A stretch of DNA of 64,000 nt from Suttonella indologenes. GTDB lineage: Bacteria > Pseudomonadota > Gammaproteobacteria > Cardiobacteriales > Cardiobacteriaceae. Positions 9,384 to 17,607 of the stretch are shown piece after piece (positions within the stretch are counted from its first letter, which is position 1; each line of letters opens with the position of its first letter). The translations under genes and the position numbers were made by a program. A model generated the notes under the pieces. That model was given only the letters and a program-made list of their open reading frames with translations, was not told the origin of the DNA and did no database searches. Location: positions 566,001 through 630,000 of the forward strand of contig NZ_UHIA01000004.1 of the NCBI RefSeq assembly GCF_900460215.1, given 5' to 3'.

Positions 9384-9594
9384 TGCAATTATGATGATTT
9401 CATCAAAATTTCCTTACTGGTTGAAACCCCTCTCTTTAGGAAGGATAATCTTGTGGGAGAGGTGTAACCTCTTCCAATTCAGGGCAATACATAGAGCGAC
9501 GCTTTATGTGTCGCTCTGTGTGTTGAAACATATAGATTGAATATCCTATATCGGCTTTTCATTATCTAAGCGCCGCTATTTGCGGCGCTGTTGT
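9384..9594. promoter_or_regulatory. Structured intergenic stretch between the purB operon end and the glycogen operon
   Basis: No gene is seen. Three inverted repeats are present: a 9-bp stem with one G-T pair (9455-9463 with 9467-9475), an 8-bp perfect stem (9493-9500 with 9510-9517), and an 8-bp stem at 9569-9589 right after the phosphatase stop. An 11-base word GTGTTGAAACA at 9520-9530 recurs at the very start of the window, on the other side of the glycogen operon. On the minus strand this would be 5' leader for the glycogen genes. Confidence 0.4.
9569..9589 (-). terminator. Hairpin after the phosphatase gene, possible terminator
   Basis: An 8-bp GC-rich stem with a 5-base loop starts 6 bases beyond the stop codon of the DUF442 phosphatase gene. 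No strong T run follows on the minus strand, so termination may be weak or the hairpin may stabilise the transcript 3' end. Confidence 0.5.
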
Positions 9595-10005
9595 TTAGGC
9601 AGTTTTTTGCCTTGCGGCGAGATAATCGCGCAATTGCCCGATGCCGTAACCGAGTTCGGCGGCTTGGTTGATGATGTCGTCAATATTATCGCCGTTTTCC
9701 GCCGCGATTGCCGCCCAGATGATGCAGCTGCGTGTGCCGCTGCGGCAGTACATAAAGGTGTTTTTGCCGTTTTCGAGCAGCTTTTTGGTGGCGGCAATCA
9801 TGTCTTCGGGAAATTCGCCGCCGCGCACCGGCAAATGGTGGCAGTCGATGCCGCAGTCTGCGGCGGCTTCGGCGATGTCGGCAAAGCTCGGTTGTCCGAT
9901 TTCTTCTCCGTCGGGGCGGTGGCAGATGATCTGCTGTATGCCTTGTTCGGCAAGATCGGCGAGGTGTTCCGGCTGGATTTGCGGGCTGAATTGTAAATCG
10001 TTCAT
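9595..10005 (-). CDS. TIGR01244/DUF442 family phosphatase-like protein
   Basis: A 136-residue soluble protein of the beta-lactamase-hydrolase-like (Blh) phosphatase fold, related to dual-specificity tyrosine phosphatases. The signature CRSGTRS is at residues 87-93 (Cys87 nucleophile, Arg92 phosphate binding), with a preceding RGGEFPED loop. Substrate is unknown; relatives are linked to sulfide oxidation and to beta-lactamase-like hydrolases, but no such partner is adjacent. Its ATG overlaps the purB stop by 4 bases, making it the last gene of the nine-gene operon. Confidence 0.8.
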   Translation of the reverse strand: MNDLQFSPQIQPEHLADLAEQGIQQIICHRPDGEEIGQPSFADIAEAAADCGIDCHHLPVRGGEFPEDMIAATKKLLENGKNTFMYCRSGTRSCIIWAAIAAENGDNIDDIINQAAELGYGIGQLRDYLAARQKTA

Positions 10006-11387
10006 AGCGTTTCCTTGGCGCTGCGGGCTAATTGGGGTGCGATGCCGATATAGTCGGCGGGGCTTAAGCGGCTGAGTTCGGCTTTTACCGCTTCCGGCAG
10101 TTCAAGGTTTTGCACGAAAACGGCAAGGGTTTCGGGGGTAATGTCTTGTCCGCGCGTCAGGGCTTTGAGTTTTTCATAGGGTTCTTCGATGCCGTAGCGA
10201 CGCATGACGGTTTGAATGGCTTCACCCAAGACTTCCGGATTGGCGGCAAGGTCGGCGGCGATGCGTTCGCGATTGACTTCCAGTTTGCTCAGTCCTTTTT
10301 CTAGCGAGGCGAGGGCGATGGCGGTATAGGCGAAGACGCTGCCTAGGCTGCGCAGGACGGTGGAGTCGCTTAAATCGCGTTGCAGACGCGAAACGGGCAG
10401 TTTGGCGGCGAGGTGTTCCGCCAAGGCATTGGCCAGTCCGAAATTGCCTTCGGCGTTTTCAAAGTCGATGGGATTGATTTTGTGCGGCATGGTGGAGGAA
10501 CCGACTTCGCCGGCAATCATTTTTTGTTTGAAGTAGTGCTGGCTGATGTAGGTCCAGATGTCGCGGCATAAATCGAGCAGGATGGTGTTGGCGCGCAGGA
10601 GGTTGTGCATGAGTTCGGCGATGTAGTCATGCGGTTCGATTTGCGTGGTCAGGGGGTTGTAGCTCAGTCCGAGGGTGTTTTCAACGAAGCGCTGCGCCAG
10701 TTGCGGCCAGTCGATGTTCGGATAGCTGATGTGGTGGGCGTTGAAGTTGCCGACTGCGCCGTTGATTTTGCCGAGCATTTCCTGCGTCTCGAGTTGGCGG
10801 ATTTGGCGGCTCAGGCGGTAATGAACGTTGGCGATTTCTTTGCCTAAGGTGGTCGGCGAGGCGGCTTGTCCGTGGGTGCGCGAGAGTATGGCGGTGGCGG
10901 CTTCGGCATGGGCGAGTTGCGCCAGTTTTTCGGCGATGTTGTTTAGGCGGTCGCCGAGCCAGTCGCGGCCGTCTTTGAGCATGAGGGCGTAGGAGAGATT
11001 GTTGATGTCTTCCGAGGTGCAGGCGAAGTGGACGAATTCGATTTTCTCCGCCAGTTCGGGATGGGCGGCAAGGTCTTTTTTCAGTTGGTATTCCACCGCT
11101 TTGACGTCGTGATTGGTGGTTTTTTCGATGACTTTAATCGCTTGTGCGGTCGCCGGCGAGAAGTCTGCATAAAGGCGGTCGATAAAGTTTTGTTCGTCGG
11201 CGCTGAGGCTTTGCAGTTCGCCGATGCCTTGTTCGTTGGCAAGGGTTTGTAGCCAGCGCAGTTCGACGCGGTAGCGGTATTTAATCAGTCCGTATTCGCT
11301 GAAGATGTCGCGCAGGGCGGCGGTTTTGTCGGCATAGCGTCCGTCGAGCGGCGAAACGGCGGTGAGGGTGTCAAGGGCTAGGGTCAT
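10002..11387 (-). CDS. purB: Adenylosuccinate lyase
   Basis: Catalyses two fumarate-releasing steps of purine synthesis (SAICAR to AICAR and adenylosuccinate to AMP). The 461-residue length is normal for the family. The fumarase/aspartase superfamily signature SSTMPHKINPIDFENAEG is intact, as are the catalytic histidine regions FVHFACTSEDINN and LSRTHGQAASPTTLGKE. It lies 16 bases after pgpA and overlaps the phosphatase start. Confidence 0.96.
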   Translation of the reverse strand: MTLALDTLTAVSPLDGRYADKTAALRDIFSEYGLIKYRYRVELRWLQTLANEQGIGELQSLSADEQNFIDRLYADFSPATAQAIKVIEKTTNHDVKAVEYQLKKDLAAHPELAEKIEFVHFACTSEDINNLSYALMLKDGRDWLGDRLNNIAEKLAQLAHAEAATAILSRTHGQAASPTTLGKEIANVHYRLSRQIRQLETQEMLGKINGAVGNFNAHHISYPNIDWPQLAQRFVENTLGLSYNPLTTQIEPHDYIAELMHNLLRANTILLDLCRDIWTYISQHYFKQKMIAGEVGSSTMPHKINPIDFENAEGNFGLANALAEHLAAKLPVSRLQRDLSDSTVLRSLGSVFAYTAIALASLEKGLSKLEVNRERIAADLAANPEVLGEAIQTVMRRYGIEEPYEKLKALTRGQDITPETLAVFVQNLELPEAVKAELSRLSPADYIGIAPQLARSAKETL

Positions 11388-11403
11388 GGCTTGTCCTTAA
11401 AGA

Positions 11404-11928
11404 TTAGGCGTAAAAAAAGTAGCTGCTCCAGAGCAGCAGCAGGGCATATAGGGCGGCGAGAAGGTCGTCAATCATGATGCCGAAGCCGCCTGCGGTGTTG
11501 CGATCGAGCCAGCCGATGGGCTGCGGTTTCCAGATGTCGAAGAGGCGAAAGGCAAGCAGGCTGGCGATGCTGACGGCGATAAAACCGAAATGGGCGTAGA
11601 GAAAGGGCGGCGCAAAGAGCATGACCGCCCATTGTCCGACAAATTCGTCCCAGACGATGCCGCTGTGATCATGCACGCCGAGGTCTTTCGAGGTTTTGCC
11701 GCAGAAGTGGCAGCCGAGGGCGAAGGTGGCGGCGATAAAAAGCAGGTTGAATAGAGTTTTATCAAAGACTTGCGATAAAAAAGGCAGGAGTAATAAGACG
11801 CCGAGCAGGCTGCCCCATGTGCCGGGAGCGGGGCGGATCAATCCGCTGCCGAGTCCGAAGGCAAGGAAATGTATGGGCTTTTTCAGCAGCGCTTGTAGGC
11901 TGGGATAAATGAGGGTGCTTTTTTTCAT
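11404..11928 (-). CDS. pgpA: Phosphatidylglycerophosphatase A
   Basis: Integral inner-membrane enzyme that removes phosphate from phosphatidylglycerophosphate to give phosphatidylglycerol. Family motifs are FGLGSGLIRPAPGTWGSLLG, the metal-binding HDHSGIVWDEFVGQW and GGFGIMIDDLLAAL. I choose the ATG at 11928 (174 residues, MKKSTLIYP...) because it overlaps the pyrD stop as ATGA and gives a typical length; an ATG at 11949 would add seven residues inside pyrD. Hydrophobic segments occupy most of the chain. Confidence 0.9.
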   Translation of the reverse strand: MKKSTLIYPSLQALLKKPIHFLAFGLGSGLIRPAPGTWGSLLGVLLLLPFLSQVFDKTLFNLLFIAATFALGCHFCGKTSKDLGVHDHSGIVWDEFVGQWAVMLFAPPFLYAHFGFIAVSIASLLAFRLFDIWKPQPIGWLDRNTAGGFGIMIDDLLAALYALLLLWSSYFFYA

Positions 11929-12935
11929 GGGGCGGTTTGCTGTAAACATTCGCGAATCAGGCTTGGGCCGCGGTAAATCAGTCCGGTGTAAATCTGCACG
12001 AGGTCGGCGCCTGCGGCGAGTTTGGCGGCAAAGTCTGCGCCGCTCATCACGCCGCCGGCGGCAATGAGGGGAATGTGCGGCAGTTCGGCACGAATGAGTT
12101 GCAGCATTTGGGTGCTGCGGCGGGTCAGCGGCGCGCCGGAGAGTCCGCCCTGTTGATTGCCGTGGCGGTGTGTTTGTACGGCGCTTTTGTCGATGGTGGT
12201 ATTGCTGGCGATGATGCCGTCAATGCCGGCATCGGCGATGCTGCGGCAGATGCTCTGCAGCGCGGCGTCGTCATTATCAGGGGCGATTTTAACTACAATC
12301 GGCACATAGCGCTGATGCTGCGTTTGGCATCGGCTTTGCGCTTCTTTGATGCCGTTTAATAGCTGCTTGAGCGCTTCGCCGTGCTGTAAATCGCGCAGCC
12401 CGGCGGTATTGGGGCTGGAGATGTTGATGCACAGATAATCGGCTTGTGCATAGGCGGCTTCCATGCCGATGCGGTAGTCGTCAAGGGCGTTTTCATTCGG
12501 CGTGTCTTTATTTTTGCCGAGATTGATGCCGATGAGGGCGCGGCTGTTTGCTTTGACCGCCGCGACTTTTTCGACTAGGGCGGTAACGCCGGCATTGTTA
12601 AAGCCCATGCGGTTGATAATGGCTTGATGTTCGGGCAGGCGGAAAAGGCGCGGCTTTTCATTGCCTTTTTGCGGACGCGGCGTAACGGTGCCGACTTCGA
12701 TAAAGCCGAAGCCCATGCGGTCAAAGGCGGCAATCGCAATTCCGTTTTTATCCAGCCCTGCCGCCAAGCCCAAGCGGTTGGGAAATTTCAATCCCATCAG
12801 TTTGATAGGCTGGCGCACTTCTTGGCGCGCAATCAGACAGGGGAAACGGCTTAATAGGGCGAGCGTCATTTCATGCGCTTGTTCGGGGTCGAGCCGAAAG
12901 AGCAGGGGGCGCAGGGCGGAATAAAGAGCCATCAT
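11925..12935 (-). CDS. pyrD: Dihydroorotate dehydrogenase (quinone), class 2
   Basis: Membrane-associated FMN enzyme that oxidises dihydroorotate to orotate with quinone. The 336 residues include the N-terminal amphipathic membrane-docking segment (YSALRPLLFRLDPEQAHEMT) that marks class 2. FMN/substrate motifs follow: GLAAGLDKNGIAIAAFDRMG, NRMGFNNAG, the catalytic Ser region NISSPNTAGLRDLQ, and IIASNTTID. It overlaps pgpA by 4 bases and follows serC by 6 bases. Confidence 0.96.
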   Translation of the reverse strand: MMALYSALRPLLFRLDPEQAHEMTLALLSRFPCLIARQEVRQPIKLMGLKFPNRLGLAAGLDKNGIAIAAFDRMGFGFIEVGTVTPRPQKGNEKPRLFRLPEHQAIINRMGFNNAGVTALVEKVAAVKANSRALIGINLGKNKDTPNENALDDYRIGMEAAYAQADYLCINISSPNTAGLRDLQHGEALKQLLNGIKEAQSRCQTQHQRYVPIVVKIAPDNDDAALQSICRSIADAGIDGIIASNTTIDKSAVQTHRHGNQQGGLSGAPLTRRSTQMLQLIRAELPHIPLIAAGGVMSGADFAAKLAAGADLVQIYTGLIYRGPSLIRECLQQTAP

Positions 12936-12941
12936 GATGTC

Positions 12942-14015
12942 CTAGGTCTGTTGCTGTGCGAAGTCTTGCATATAGTCGATCAGGGCATCGACGCTGCGCA
13001 TGTCGAGGGCGTTATAGAGGCTGGCGCGCAGTCCGCCGACAATGCGGTGTCCTTTTAAGCCGCTGAGTCCCGCCGCTTCGGCATTTTTCCAGAACAGGGT
13101 GTCGAGCGCTTCGTTTGGGGTACGGAAGACGATATTGGTTTGCGAGCGGTATTGGGCGGCGATGTCGTTGTGGTAGAAATCGCTTTGATCAATCGCGGCA
13201 TAGAGTTTGCTCGATTTGGCGGCGGCTTGGGCGGCAAAATGTGCGACGCCGCCCTGTGCCTGCATCCATTTCAAGACCAGATTTAAGATGTAAATTTGCC
13301 ATGTGGGCGGGGTGTTGTATAGGGAATTATTGTCCGCATGCGCTTTGTAGCTGAAGAATTTGTTTATCTGCGGATGTTCTTGCAGGAGGCTTTTGCGCAC
13401 AAAGACTAATGCCAAGCCCGAGGGGGCGAGATTTTTTTGTACGCCGCCATAGACGATATCGCAGTCCTGCCAAGGAATCGGACGGGTGTAGAAATCGGAA
13501 GAGACATCAATGACCAGCGGTGCCGCAGCTTGCGGAAATTCGCGGAATTGGATGCCGTTGACGGTTTCATTGCTGCATAGATAGAGGTAGCGGTAATCGC
13601 CTTGCAGTTCAATGGTATCGGGCAGATGGCGGTATTGCTGATCTTTACCGCTCCAAATGATGTCTGTTTCGGCAATGCGCGCGGCTTCTTCCGCCGCTTT
13701 TTTTGCCCATACGCCGCTGTCGATATAGGCGGCGCGTCCGCCATCGGCAAGCAAGTTCAGCGGTATCATGCAGAATTGCTGATGTGCGCCGCCGGGCAGG
13801 AGCAGGCAGAAGAAGTCTTCGGGCATGTCGAGCAGTTGCGCGGCAAGGGTGAGCGTTTCTTCATGAAGCGGCTCGAAGCGTTTGCTGCGGTGGCTGATTT
13901 CCATCACCGACATACCGCTGCCTTGAAAATCCAGTATTTCGGCTTGCGCGGTTTCTAGGACGGAGAGCGGTAGGGTGCAAGGGCCTGCGCAGAAGTTGTG
14001 GATGCGGTGCGTCAT
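12942..14015 (-). CDS. serC: Phosphoserine aminotransferase
   Basis: PLP enzyme that converts 3-phosphohydroxypyruvate to phosphoserine and also serves pyridoxine synthesis. The 357-residue length is normal. It shows the N-terminal NFCAGPCTLP motif, the PLP lysine in YGGVQKNLAPSGLALVF and the C-terminal HRIVGGLRASLYNAL. No pdxB or serA is adjacent; the gene is part of a mixed housekeeping operon. Confidence 0.95.
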   Translation of the reverse strand: MTHRIHNFCAGPCTLPLSVLETAQAEILDFQGSGMSVMEISHRSKRFEPLHEETLTLAAQLLDMPEDFFCLLLPGGAHQQFCMIPLNLLADGGRAAYIDSGVWAKKAAEEAARIAETDIIWSGKDQQYRHLPDTIELQGDYRYLYLCSNETVNGIQFREFPQAAAPLVIDVSSDFYTRPIPWQDCDIVYGGVQKNLAPSGLALVFVRKSLLQEHPQINKFFSYKAHADNNSLYNTPPTWQIYILNLVLKWMQAQGGVAHFAAQAAAKSSKLYAAIDQSDFYHNDIAAQYRSQTNIVFRTPNEALDTLFWKNAEAAGLSGLKGHRIVGGLRASLYNALDMRSVDALIDYMQDFAQQQT

Positions 14016-14024
14016 GGCAATGCC

Positions 14025-14228
14025 TTAGTCGATAATCGGATAGGAGTGTCCGTCCCATTGGTGTTTGGGGTCGGGAATGAAGGTCAGTCCGCCTTCGTAG
14101 CCGTTGCTGATCAGCCAGCCGCCGAAGACGGCGCTGCGATAAAGCGGCGGCAGGTTTTTGTCATTGTTTTTCAGGCGTTGCCATTCAAGTTTGGGGGCTT
14201 TGGAGAGAAAACTATCTAAAAGAGACAT
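14025..14228 (-). CDS. Small conserved-looking hypothetical protein (67 aa)
   Basis: I do not recognise the family. The ATG overlaps the last base of the mnmG stop and the stop lies 9 bases before serC, so it fits the operon exactly and has the codon style of its neighbours. The protein is soluble, with a basic N-terminal half (FLSKAPKLEWQRLKNNDK) and a compact Gly/aromatic-rich C-terminal half (FGGWLISNGYEGGLTFIPDP). No signal peptide or membrane segment is seen. Function is not inferred. Confidence 0.7.
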   Translation of the reverse strand: MSLLDSFLSKAPKLEWQRLKNNDKNLPPLYRSAVFGGWLISNGYEGGLTFIPDPKHQWDGHSYPIID

Positions 14229-16090
14229 TATTGGGTTTTTCCTTGAGGATATTTTTTCAGATAAATCAGGAGTAGGGAGAGTGCGGCGGGGGTAATGCCG
14301 GGGATGCGTCCTGCCTGCGCGATGTCGGCAGGTTGGACGCGTTGCAGTTTTTCCGCGACTTCGGCGGAGAGTCCGCGCACTTGGCTGTAATCGAAGGACT
14401 GGGGCAATGCTTGCTCGCGGCTTTTTTGTAGTTTTTCGACTTCAGCGTATTGGCGGCTGATATAGCCTGCGTATTTGGCGCGAATGTCGATTTGTTCGAT
14501 GATGTCGTCATCTGCCCAAGTGTTTTCGTCTTCGCCGGCAATGTGCATCAGGCGGCGGTAATCCATCTCAGGACGTTTCAGCAATTCGGCGGCGCGGGTA
14601 TTTTGCGGTAAATCGGGGTATTGCTGCGGTCGGATCATGATGTTTTCAAGACGGCTTTGCTCGCGCTCGATGGCTTGCATTTTGTGCTCGAAGACACGCA
14701 TCCGCGCCTCATCCACGCAGCCCAGTTCAAAGCCGATGGCGGTTAGGCGTTGATCGGCATTGTCTTCGCGCAGCAAAAGACGGTGTTCGGCGCGACTGGT
14801 AAACATGCGGTAGGGTTCGCGCGTGCCTTGGGTAATTAAATCGTCCACCAAGACGCCGATATAGGCTTGCTCGCGTTCGGGATGCCAGCTGTCTTTGTCT
14901 TGGGCGCGCAAGGCGGCATTGATGCCTGCCAAAATGCCTTGTGCGGCGGCTTCTTCATAGCCGGTGGTACCGTTGATTTGTCCGGCGAAAAAGAGGTTGG
15001 CAATGGCTTTGGTTTCCAAGCTGTGATGCAGCCCCTGCGGATTGAAAAAGTCGTATTCAATCGCATAGCCGGGACGCGTGATAACAGCTCGCTCCATGCC
15101 GCGAATGGATTGGATGTATTGGATTTGCGCTTCAAAGGGCAGACTGGTGGAGACGCCGTTAGGGTAGAGTTCGTTCGTGCTCAGGCTTTCCGGTTCAATA
15201 AAGACTTGATGGCTGTCTTTGTCGACAAAGCGCATCACTTTGTCTTCAATGGAAGGACAGTAGCGCGGCCCGAAGGCATCGACAATCACGCCGGCATACA
15301 TCGGTGCTTGGTCGATATAGCGGCGGATGATGTCGTGAGTGCCTTCATTGGTGTGCGTGATATAGCAGGAGACTTGGCGCGGGTGTTGTTCGCGTCTGCC
15401 GAGATAGGAAAAGACGGGCAGGGGATCATCACCGCGTTGTTCGGTCATGACTGAAAAATCTACGCTACGCGCATCGATGCGCGGCGGCGTGCCGGTTTTC
15501 ATGCGTCGGGTATCAAAAGGTAAATCACGCATGGCGGCGGCAAGTTCTAATGCCGGCGGATCACCGGCGCGACCGCCGGCAAAATGATTGAGTCCGACAT
15601 GGATTTTGCCGGCAAGGAAGGTACCGGCGGTTAAAATGACGGTTTGGGCGTAAAAATCGATTTTATGCTGGGTGCTGACGCCGATAACGCGGTCTTGTTC
15701 AAGGATTAAACTGGTGGCAGGGGTTTGAAAAATATCAAGATTTTCCTGCGTTTCAACGAAGTGGCGCACGGCGGCTTTGTATAAGATGCGGTCGGCTTGG
15801 GCGCGGGTGGCGCGTACTGCCGGACCTTTACGACTGTTGAGAATCCGCCATTGGATGCCGGCGAGATCCGCCGCACGCGCCATAATGCCGCCCAGTGCGT
15901 CGATTTCTTTGACCAGATGCCCTTTGCCGATGCCGCCGATGGCGGGATTGCAGCTCATTTGTCCAATGGTTTCAATATTGTGCGTGAGTAATAGAGTTTT
16001 TTGTCCCATGCGGGCTGCTGCGCAGGCGGCTTCTACGCCCGCATGTCCGCCGCCGACCACTATCACGGCGTATTCAATCGGATATTTCAT
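14228..16090 (-). CDS. mnmG: tRNA uridine 5-carboxymethylaminomethyl modification enzyme MnmG (GidA)
   Basis: FAD-dependent partner of MnmE that installs cmnm5 at U34 of certain tRNAs. The 620 residues are normal. The FAD-binding GGGHAGVEAACAAARMG is near the N-terminus. The family signatures GPRYCPSIEDKVMRF and GQINGTTGYEEAAAQG are intact, and the helical C-terminal tRNA/MnmE-binding domain is present. The start overlaps the yggT stop by one base (TAATG), implying coupled translation. The usual gidB neighbour is absent. Confidence 0.97.
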   Translation of the reverse strand: MKYPIEYAVIVVGGGHAGVEAACAAARMGQKTLLLTHNIETIGQMSCNPAIGGIGKGHLVKEIDALGGIMARAADLAGIQWRILNSRKGPAVRATRAQADRILYKAAVRHFVETQENLDIFQTPATSLILEQDRVIGVSTQHKIDFYAQTVILTAGTFLAGKIHVGLNHFAGGRAGDPPALELAAAMRDLPFDTRRMKTGTPPRIDARSVDFSVMTEQRGDDPLPVFSYLGRREQHPRQVSCYITHTNEGTHDIIRRYIDQAPMYAGVIVDAFGPRYCPSIEDKVMRFVDKDSHQVFIEPESLSTNELYPNGVSTSLPFEAQIQYIQSIRGMERAVITRPGYAIEYDFFNPQGLHHSLETKAIANLFFAGQINGTTGYEEAAAQGILAGINAALRAQDKDSWHPEREQAYIGVLVDDLITQGTREPYRMFTSRAEHRLLLREDNADQRLTAIGFELGCVDEARMRVFEHKMQAIEREQSRLENIMIRPQQYPDLPQNTRAAELLKRPEMDYRRLMHIAGEDENTWADDDIIEQIDIRAKYAGYISRQYAEVEKLQKSREQALPQSFDYSQVRGLSAEVAEKLQRVQPADIAQAGRIPGITPAALSLLLIYLKKYPQGKTQ

Positions 16091-16644
16091 TAGGAAGCAC
16101 CGAAGGCTAATGCCGCTAAGAATTGATTTTTAATCATATAAAGCACAATGAAAGCAATGATAGGCGTAATGTCGATGATGTTTAATAAAGGCGGGATGAG
16201 TTTGCGCAGCGGACGCATGAAAAATTCGTGACAGGTTTCAGCAATCTGCAACACCGGCTGTTGGCGAGGCGTTTGCAGCCATGAGGCGATGACGCTCAAA
16301 AATAGCGAATAAATCATCACGCTGATCCATGTGCCGCAGAAAAACCAAAAGGTGCCGATGCTAAAGCCCGCCGAAAGGTTGGCACGCGTGAAAGCAAGCC
16401 CCGTTATCAGGCTTAGGAGCCATGCCACAATCAGCGGAGAAGGATCGTTTTTAGGACGGAATTGGGTTTTTAACAGGGTTTTTTTCACGATGTCGCGCAC
16501 AGGCAGCACCACCGGTTCGGTGATGTCTTTTAAGCGGCGTGCCAGCGGGTTGAAATGGATGATGTGATGGATTTCGCAGTGATAACGGATAATAAATGCC
16601 GCAATCACCAGGCTAATAATCGTTTGAAGCAGACTGACGAGCAT
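16090..16644 (-). CDS. yggT: YggT family membrane protein
   Basis: Integral membrane protein of 184 residues with two YggT repeats, each ending in a conserved proline-rich signature (ARRLKDITEPVVLPVRDI and FFMRPLRKLIPPLLNIIDI). Four or more hydrophobic segments are visible. Precise function is unsettled; homologues next to proC are common, and roles in osmotic or potassium homeostasis have been proposed. It starts one base after the proC stop and overlaps mnmG. Confidence 0.88.
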   Translation of the reverse strand: MLVSLLQTIISLVIAAFIIRYHCEIHHIIHFNPLARRLKDITEPVVLPVRDIVKKTLLKTQFRPKNDPSPLIVAWLLSLITGLAFTRANLSAGFSIGTFWFFCGTWISVMIYSLFLSVIASWLQTPRQQPVLQIAETCHEFFMRPLRKLIPPLLNIIDITPIIAFIVLYMIKNQFLAALAFGAS

Positions 16645-16645
16645 C

Positions 16646-17500
16646 TTACCAATCCTTTGTCAGCTCTTCGCCGATGGCGCGGCTGCGCTCAACGGTGGCT
16701 TGCATGGCATCGGCAATGATGCGGTCGAAATCCGAATTATCCATTTGCTTGAGTCCTGCTTCGGTCGTACCGCCTTTGAGCGCGATTTTCTCAATCCAAT
16801 CGCTGAATTTGCCGCCCTCGGGATTATCGACCATCAGGGTGCTGGCGCCTAGGCTGCTGAGGCTGATGATGTCGAATAATTCTTCGCCTTCAAAGCCGTA
16901 ACGTTCGCCGGCTTCGCGCATCGCCTGCATAAAGCGGAAATAAAAGGCGATGCCGCTGGCGGATAAGGCAATGATGCCGTCGATTTGGGTTTCATCGTCC
17001 AGCCATGCGATGGAACCGACACCGGCAAATAAATCTTCAATGATGTGTTCGCAGTCTTCGTCGAGTTCTTGATCGCTGTAAATGCCGGTCAGCGAGGCTT
17101 GCACCGCCGCCGCCATATTCGGCATGGCGCGGATGATGCAGACTTCATCGCCGAGAATTTTGCGGTAGGAAGCAATGTCAATCGCCGCAGCTACCGTGAT
17201 GATGATTTTCTCGGATAAATCGTATTCGGCGAGTTCTTGCAATAAGATCTGCATTTGTGCGGGCTTAACGCCGAGAACGAGATAATCCGCTTTTTCAATT
17301 ACATGACGGTTGTCCGTGTGTACCGGTAGGGCGAATGCTTCGCTGCGGACTTTGGCTTTGGCGGGGTCTTTGCAGGAAACCAACAATTGTTCGGCGCCGA
17401 AGATGCTGTCTTCATTGTCTAAAATACCTTTGATAATAGCGCCGTTTAAATGTCCTGCGCCGATAAAGCCGATCATGGGGAGCGGGTGAGTATGTGCCAT
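16646..17500 (-). CDS. proC: Pyrroline-5-carboxylate reductase
   Basis: Last step of proline synthesis, an NAD(P)H-dependent cytoplasmic reduction. The N-terminal Rossmann start is IGFIGAGHLNGAIIKGIL. It is followed by VLGVKPAQM and the C-terminal ProC signature with LKGGTTEAGLKQMDNSDF. Its 284 residues are slightly longer than the usual 270. A GAGGA ribosome site precedes the ATG. It is the first gene of the nine-gene minus-strand operon and is divergent from pilT. Confidence 0.95.
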   Translation of the reverse strand: MAHTHPLPMIGFIGAGHLNGAIIKGILDNEDSIFGAEQLLVSCKDPAKAKVRSEAFALPVHTDNRHVIEKADYLVLGVKPAQMQILLQELAEYDLSEKIIITVAAAIDIASYRKILGDEVCIIRAMPNMAAAVQASLTGIYSDQELDEDCEHIIEDLFAGVGSIAWLDDETQIDGIIALSASGIAFYFRFMQAMREAGERYGFEGEELFDIISLSSLGASTLMVDNPEGGKFSDWIEKIALKGGTTEAGLKQMDNSDFDRIIADAMQATVERSRAIGEELTKDW

Positions 17501-17607
17501 AGAATCCTCGTAATTGTTGTGGTGCGAAAATACCCGCCTAATGGTATCATGTTTTGCCGTAAACGGCAGAAGCCGTGATATGTTGTTTTAAGAAAAAGGA
17601 TTTATTC
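17501..17607. promoter_or_regulatory. Divergent proC / pilT promoter region
   Basis: The 107 bases between the two divergent starts must hold promoters for both operons. A short inverted repeat GCCGTaaACGGC lies near 17558-17569. The ribosome site for pilT (AAAAAGGA) is at 17593-17600. I do not assign individual -35/-10 boxes. Confidence 0.5.

Noticed and set aside
9158..9388. A 76-codon frame reading IVEELKKYYG... and the similar frame at 34719
   Set aside because: Both are translations of MITE-A, keep no start or ribosome site of their own, and end in unrelated flanking sequence.
1..9530. GTTGAAAC words at 3, 9420 and 9522, reminiscent of CRISPR repeat ends
   Set aside because: No regular spacing, no longer repeat unit and no cas genes; only a short shared word is supported.
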